Origin: Acidobacteriota bacterium | GTDB taxonomy: Bacteria; Acidobacteriota; Terriglobia; Terriglobales; Acidobacteriaceae | Reading direction: 5' to 3' | Length of the DNA: 9,835 nt | Assembly (NCBI GenBank): GCA_003223595.1 | Contig: QHVR01000335.1 | Location: 1-9,835, forward strand | Shown: positions 7,189 through 9,835 of the stretch, one piece after another | How positions within the stretch are numbered: position 1 is the first letter of the stretch | Layout: each line of letters starts with the position of its first letter | Translations under genes and position numbers: made by a program | Notes under the pieces: generated by a model | What the model was told of the DNA's origin: nothing | The model's database searches: none | Seen by the model: the letters and a program-made list of their open reading frames with translations, nothing else

Positions 7189-7216
7189 GTTAATTCTCGA
7201 TTAACAGGAAGCTTCC
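7189..7216. promoter_or_regulatory. Two abutting palindromes, possible operator
   Basis: GTTAAT (7189-7194) and ATTAAC (7200-7205) form a perfect dyad around TCTCG. One base later comes the perfect 10-bp palindrome GGAAGCTTCC (7207-7216). An AT-rich dyad with 5-bp spacing about 150 bp upstream of the next gene is operator-like, but no cognate regulator is identifiable. Confidence 0.3.
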
Positions 7217-7361
7217 AGCCATTGTTTTCCTAATCAGAACGCAGCACAAACAAATTCACAGCAATGATGCCTAAGTAACTTGCCGCTTCGCACTTTGAGG
7301 GTAGCATTGGGCTGAGATGCGCCATTGGCGTGCAGACGCCACTGGGGGTGTTCTGGGTCCC

Positions 7362-7916
7362 ATGTCAAACCGAGGACTAAAAACGCCCAGACGCAAGAAC
7401 CTTTCGAAACAAGCGGTGGAATTGAACTGGGGTTTGTTCCTGAGACGCGGTCTGGCCCTCGCCAGCTTTGGAATGGGTCTGCTAGGACTGCTATCGTTTC
7501 TTCCGCGCCCTTCCGTGTCAGCTTCTGAACCTGTCGATGTTGAGAATCCATTCTCGTCAGCATTTACAGTTACGAACGGAAACATATTTCCTCTCTCCGA
7601 CATTCGACTAGGGGTAGCTCCGGTCAGAATGCCCGTTAATGGCGGCTGGCTCGTTAATGATGAAGTCGTGGAGAGCAGCTTGGGCTTCTTCTTTAGTTCA
7701 AAGTGGGAGCATCACACGCTTCGAATGGATGAGCAGTATGCCGTGACCCCATCTGATATTTTCAAGTTAGCGGGACCTTTTGAAGGATCTGATCTAGCCA
7801 TCGTGGTGCGATATAAGTTTTGGTTTTTCCCCATTTCTCAATCCAAAGCATTTCGCTTTCAGGCTCACCGTCAGACTAACGGGCGCTATTACTGGTATCC
7901 CACTCCCTTGCGGTAA
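7362..7916 (+). CDS. Hypothetical protein with N-terminal membrane anchor
   Basis: Not recognised as a named family. From the ATG at 7362 it has 184 residues; an in-frame ATG at 7317 would add 15 residues that look non-coding, and neither start has a clear ribosome site. The N-terminus is basic (PRRKNLSKQ...LFLRR). One hydrophobic segment follows at about 30-48 (GLALASFGMGLLGLLSFL), acting as membrane anchor or uncleaved signal. The outer part begins VDVENPFSSAFTVTNGNIFPLSDIRLGV, resembling the first strands of an Ig-like beta-sandwich in which a pair of strands frames a polar turn. It ends with an aromatic stretch (VVRYKFWFFP, RYYWYPTPL). Small proteins of this plan are common hypotheticals in Acidobacteriota (from memory). 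It stands alone between rpoD and the next gene, with different spacing, so it is probably separately transcribed. Confidence 0.75.
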   Translation: MSNRGLKTPRRKNLSKQAVELNWGLFLRRGLALASFGMGLLGLLSFLPRPSVSASEPVDVENPFSSAFTVTNGNIFPLSDIRLGVAPVRMPVNGGWLVNDEVVESSLGFFFSSKWEHHTLRMDEQYAVTPSDIFKLAGPFEGSDLAIVVRYKFWFFPISQSKAFRFQAHRQTNGRYYWYPTPLR

Positions 7917-8359
7917 GGTAACTCTGCCGACATTCCGTAGGCGAAGCCCCCAGGTGTGCGCGACCATCCTCCAGGTGGAACAAGTGAACGCACGTCAGAA
8001 ACATACTTCACAGCCACAGATGCCGGCGATGACACGGATTCTGCTACCGTAAGCGACGTTTTCCAAATCCCCAATCTAAGGTCGAAAACCACGCGGCGCT
8101 TAGAATGGGTGCACGGGGGAGCGGCGCCCTCTCGCGCGGATTTTGGCCTTTCTTCGCTCATCCTTCGTTACTCTCGCGCGGAATCCTCGTAAGTTTCCAT
8201 CACCAAGCAAGGTTGGACGCTCTCCGGCGACGTTTCTTAAGACGGAATCCAGGGGCGAGAAGACGCGCTAAGGGGAGGATTCTCAACAGCTACGGCTGCC
8301 TAGCGCTGCGAGCGTCGGCCCTGCTGGTAAATAAAAATTACAAACAGGAGACGATTTCA
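7917..8359. other. Non-coding stretch between two hypothetical genes
   Basis: No gene is supported. The frame of the next gene is open back to 8105, but that extension is Arg/Ser-rich and lacks a ribosome site, while a good one lies at 8345-8350. Contents are a diverged repeat copy (8013-8040), a 12-bp direct repeat CTCTCGCGCGGA at 8129-8140 and 8171-8182, and an AT-rich patch just before the next ribosome site (8328-8344) that could hold a -10 element. Confidence 0.5.
8013..8040 (+). repeat. Diverged third copy of the rpoD-flanking repeat
   Basis: The segment begins GCCACAGAT and ends ACACGGATT, like the 30-bp repeats at 6841-6870 and 6977-7006 (the latter inverted), with a shorter and altered centre. 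It lies about 1 kb from the first two copies, which suggests a dispersed family. Confidence 0.5.
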
Positions 8360-8974
8360 ATGACTACTCCACAAGTTCCCACGAAATTCAGACACTTCGC
8401 GACACAATTGCAGTGTTCCGCGATCGCTCTCGTGTTGATGAGCATTTGCCCGTTAAGCGCGCTGGCGCAAACTGCTCATGAGCATGCAACGGTTACCGCG
8501 GAACAGAAGAGCCAGCGTGGCGCCCTGGTCCGGGCGGTGCGGGAAGCGACGGCGCGCTTTCAAGATGTGAGGGCCGCCGAAAACGCCGGATACAGGCTGG
8601 AGTTCGGCTGCGTCAGCGGAGACGATTTCGGCGCCATGGGTCTCCATTATGTAAATGACACGCTGGTGGGGAACGGCATCATCGACGTTAGCCGTCCGCA
8701 GATCGTGCTCTATGAGGCTCAGCCCGATGGCAGCGTGAAGCTGACGGGCGCGGACTACCTGGTGATCGCCAGCAGTTGGGATGCTGCGCATCCGGGCGTC
8801 GCCCCGCAGCTCATGGGACAGATCTTCCACTACTTCGCCGCGCCCAACCGCTTCGGACTTCCGGCGTTTTACACGTTGCATGTCTGGGCGTGGAAAGATA
8901 ATCCGGATGGCGCATTCGTAAACTGGCACCCGAACGTTTCGTGCCAGTCTTTCGTCGGGGAGACCACTCCGTAA
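8360..8974 (+). CDS. Secreted protein of unknown function with conserved Cys/His/Trp motifs
   Basis: The product is 204 residues from the ATG at 8360, with CAGGAG 9 nt upstream. Residues 1-36 form a Sec signal peptide (hydrophobic AIALVLMSICPLSALA, cleavage before Gln37). Cys30 does not fit a lipobox, so a soluble exported protein is favoured. The mature part has a helical start (about 48-76, ALVRAVREATARFQDVRAAENAGY), then FGCVSGDDFGAMGLHYVN, PQIVLYE, DYLVIAS, FHYFAAPNRFGLPAFYTLHVWAWKDNPDGAFVNWHPNVSC. Cys84 and Cys195 could form a disulphide. His96, His157, His174 and His190 sit in motif-like surroundings and could bind a metal. I recall similar uncharacterised secreted proteins with HYVN and HVWAWKDNP motifs in soil bacteria, but no function is known to me. 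It converges with the FG-GAP/ASPIC gene. Confidence 0.88.
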   Translation: MTTPQVPTKFRHFATQLQCSAIALVLMSICPLSALAQTAHEHATVTAEQKSQRGALVRAVREATARFQDVRAAENAGYRLEFGCVSGDDFGAMGLHYVNDTLVGNGIIDVSRPQIVLYEAQPDGSVKLTGADYLVIASSWDAAHPGVAPQLMGQIFHYFAAPNRFGLPAFYTLHVWAWKDNPDGAFVNWHPNVSCQSFVGETTP

Positions 8975-9040
8975 CCGAGCGGTTAGCTCGAGAGTGGAAG
9001 CCTTTGAGTTGTGGTTGGCTTCGAGCTTGACGTGAAGGTG

Positions 9041-9083
9041 CCCCATTCTAAACGCCGCGTACTTCGCGGCGTTTAGAGCGGGG
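9041..9083. terminator. Long hairpin between convergent genes
   Basis: CTAAACGCCGCG (9048-9059) and CGCGGCGTTTAG (9065-9076) form a perfect 12-bp stem around TACTT. A further T-A pair extends it, and CCCC (9041-9044) can face GGGG (9080-9083). It lies 66 nt after one stop codon and 20 nt after the other, the right place for a two-way terminator. There is no long T-run on either side, so RNA-end protection or a dispersed palindrome are alternatives. Confidence 0.6.
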
Positions 9084-9103
9084 ATTTGGCAGCGGCCGAT
9101 GTC

Positions 9104-9835
9104 TTACTTCGCTGGTTCCTTCACCTGCATTAGGTGATCGGCGGCCACATCTTTCAGGGTTTGCACAGTGCCTGAGGGCCAGTGAATCTCGACCAGGTCC
9201 GCAGACGCGTTTGCACCCAGACCGAAATGCACGGGCCCCGCGCTCGAGGAGGCATAGCCGCAGCTGTAGGTCACGTGGTTATACTGCGCGCCGGATTTGG
9301 TCACGACCTTGATGCGCGCGCCAATGCCGTCGCGATTGCTCTTCGTGCCCTGCAGCTTGAACTCGAGCCAGTGGTCCTTGCCCGGACTCTGGTTCATCCA
9401 GATTTCAGCCGGAGCACTGAGCGCGCTCACGACTATGTCGAGGCGTCCGTCGCCGTTCAAGTCGCCGAACGCCGACCCGCGATGCCGCGCCGGAGGGCGC
9501 GCCTCAAAGCCAGCCTCGCCGGTGAGAGCCCCGAACTTCATCCCGCCGAGATTGCGGAAGACCGTGTTGGGCTGCTCGATCTTCAGATTGGTCGAGGCCA
9601 GCGACTGGACGTGCCCGCGGGACACGAAGATGTCTTTCCATCCATCATTGTCGAAGTCGGCGATCATCGGAGAATATCCCGCCATGGGCAGAGTCAGCTT
9701 CGTCATCCCGCTCTCGCGCGTGACTTCCGTGAAACTTCCTTTGCCGGTGTTCTTAAAGACCGGGAAGGTTTCACCGTCGAGCGCAACGATGACGATGTCG
9801 GGATAGCCGTCGTTATCAAGATCGCGGAAATCCGT
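9104..9835 (-). CDS. FG-GAP/VCBS repeat protein with C-terminal ASPIC/UnbV domain (CRTAC1-like), 5' part missing
   Basis: The visible part is the last 243 residues. The frame is open to the window edge (the first full codon is Thr at 9835-9833), so the gene starts outside; the ATG at 9706 is internal. Three calcium-binding-loop repeats of FG-GAP/VCBS type are seen at visible residues 5-13 (DLDNDGYPD), 60-68 (DFDNDGWKD) and 125-133 (DLNGDGRLD), each a blade of a beta-propeller. The C-terminal ASPIC/UnbV domain spans about 156-235 (WLEFKLQGTKSNRDGIGARIKV, YSCGYASSS, HFGLG, VEIHWPSGTVQTL). Proteins with this architecture are usually exported, resemble the animal extracellular protein CRTAC1, and are abundant in Acidobacteriota and Planctomycetes; they often also carry TPRs near the N-terminus, not visible here. 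Adhesion or polymer binding is a common guess; function is unproven. Confidence 0.95.
   Translation of the reverse strand, partial: TDFRDLDNDGYPDIVIVALDGETFPVFKNTGKGSFTEVTRESGMTKLTLPMAGYSPMIADFDNDGWKDIFVSRGHVQSLASTNLKIEQPNTVFRNLGGMKFGALTGEAGFEARPPARHRGSAFGDLNGDGRLDIVVSALSAPAEIWMNQSPGKDHWLEFKLQGTKSNRDGIGARIKVVTKSGAQYNHVTYSCGYASSSAGPVHFGLGANASADLVEIHWPSGTVQTLKDVAADHLMQVKEPAK

Larger units (their letters stand above)
7007..7361. other. Non-coding stretch upstream of hypothetical membrane protein gene
   Basis: No gene is supported here. It contains direct repeat copy B (7031-7070) and two adjacent palindromes at 7189-7216. Short ORFs on either strand lack recognisable motifs. No convincing promoter was found by eye. 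Confidence 0.5.

Noticed and set aside
8105..8359. N-terminal extension of the secreted protein gene
   Set aside because: Arg-rich, no ribosome site, and it would bury the signal peptide; the ATG at 8360 has CAGGAG at proper spacing.
8360..8460. Lipobox at Cys30 of the secreted protein
   Set aside because: The residues before it (MSI) do not fit the lipobox, and a normal cleavage site (ALA before Gln37) is present.

Overview
The window looks like a chromosomal segment from a soil-type Acidobacteriota (Terriglobia-like) genome. This is inferred from gene families and style, with no database search. The pointers are a dnaG-rpoD pair with an acidobacterial-looking RpoD, a CRTAC1-type FG-GAP/ASPIC protein, an HTH domain of the 'SWKQIAAYL...RTVRRWE...EGLPVHR' type that is common at protein N-termini in this phylum, several small secreted proteins, moderately high GC, and many short palindromic intergenic repeats.

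Layout. Positions 1-223 are palindrome-rich and non-coding. Positions 224-2546 hold four leftward genes with gaps of 55-66 nt, read in the order: exported VOC/glyoxalase-fold protein (2546-2016), exported DinB-fold protein (1949-1371), stand-alone NTF2-like protein (1304-918), and an HTH domain fused to a paralogous NTF2-like domain (862-224). A divergent 321-bp gap follows, then rightward dnaG (2868-4775). A structured 370-bp gap leads to rpoD (5146-6840, TTG start). Behind rpoD lie a textbook intrinsic terminator, a 30-bp inverted-repeat pair and a direct-repeat pair. Two rightward genes for exported or membrane-anchored proteins of unknown function follow (7362-7916 and 8360-8974). They face a leftward FG-GAP/ASPIC gene whose 5' part lies beyond the window (9835-9104). 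A long hairpin separates the convergent pair.

How the genes fit together. dnaG and rpoD are the remnant of the classical macromolecular-synthesis cluster (primer synthesis plus the primary sigma factor), without rpsU. The leftward cluster joins four compact folds (VOC, DinB, two NTF2-like). Two have signal peptides and one carries a DNA-binding domain, so a small self-regulated module is possible but unproven.

Most notable observations: (1) an approximately 51-nt near-perfect palindrome inside the dnaG reading frame, at a point where the protein has about 28 extra residues compared with E. coli DnaG, which looks like an in-frame palindromic repeat insertion; (2) an optimal internal Shine-Dalgarno and ATG in the VOC gene, exactly at the boundary between export signal/linker and catalytic domain, which suggests exported and cytosolic forms from one gene; (3) the HTH-NTF2 fusion next to its stand-alone paralogue. 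No CRISPR array, tRNA, rRNA, transposase or defence system is visible.
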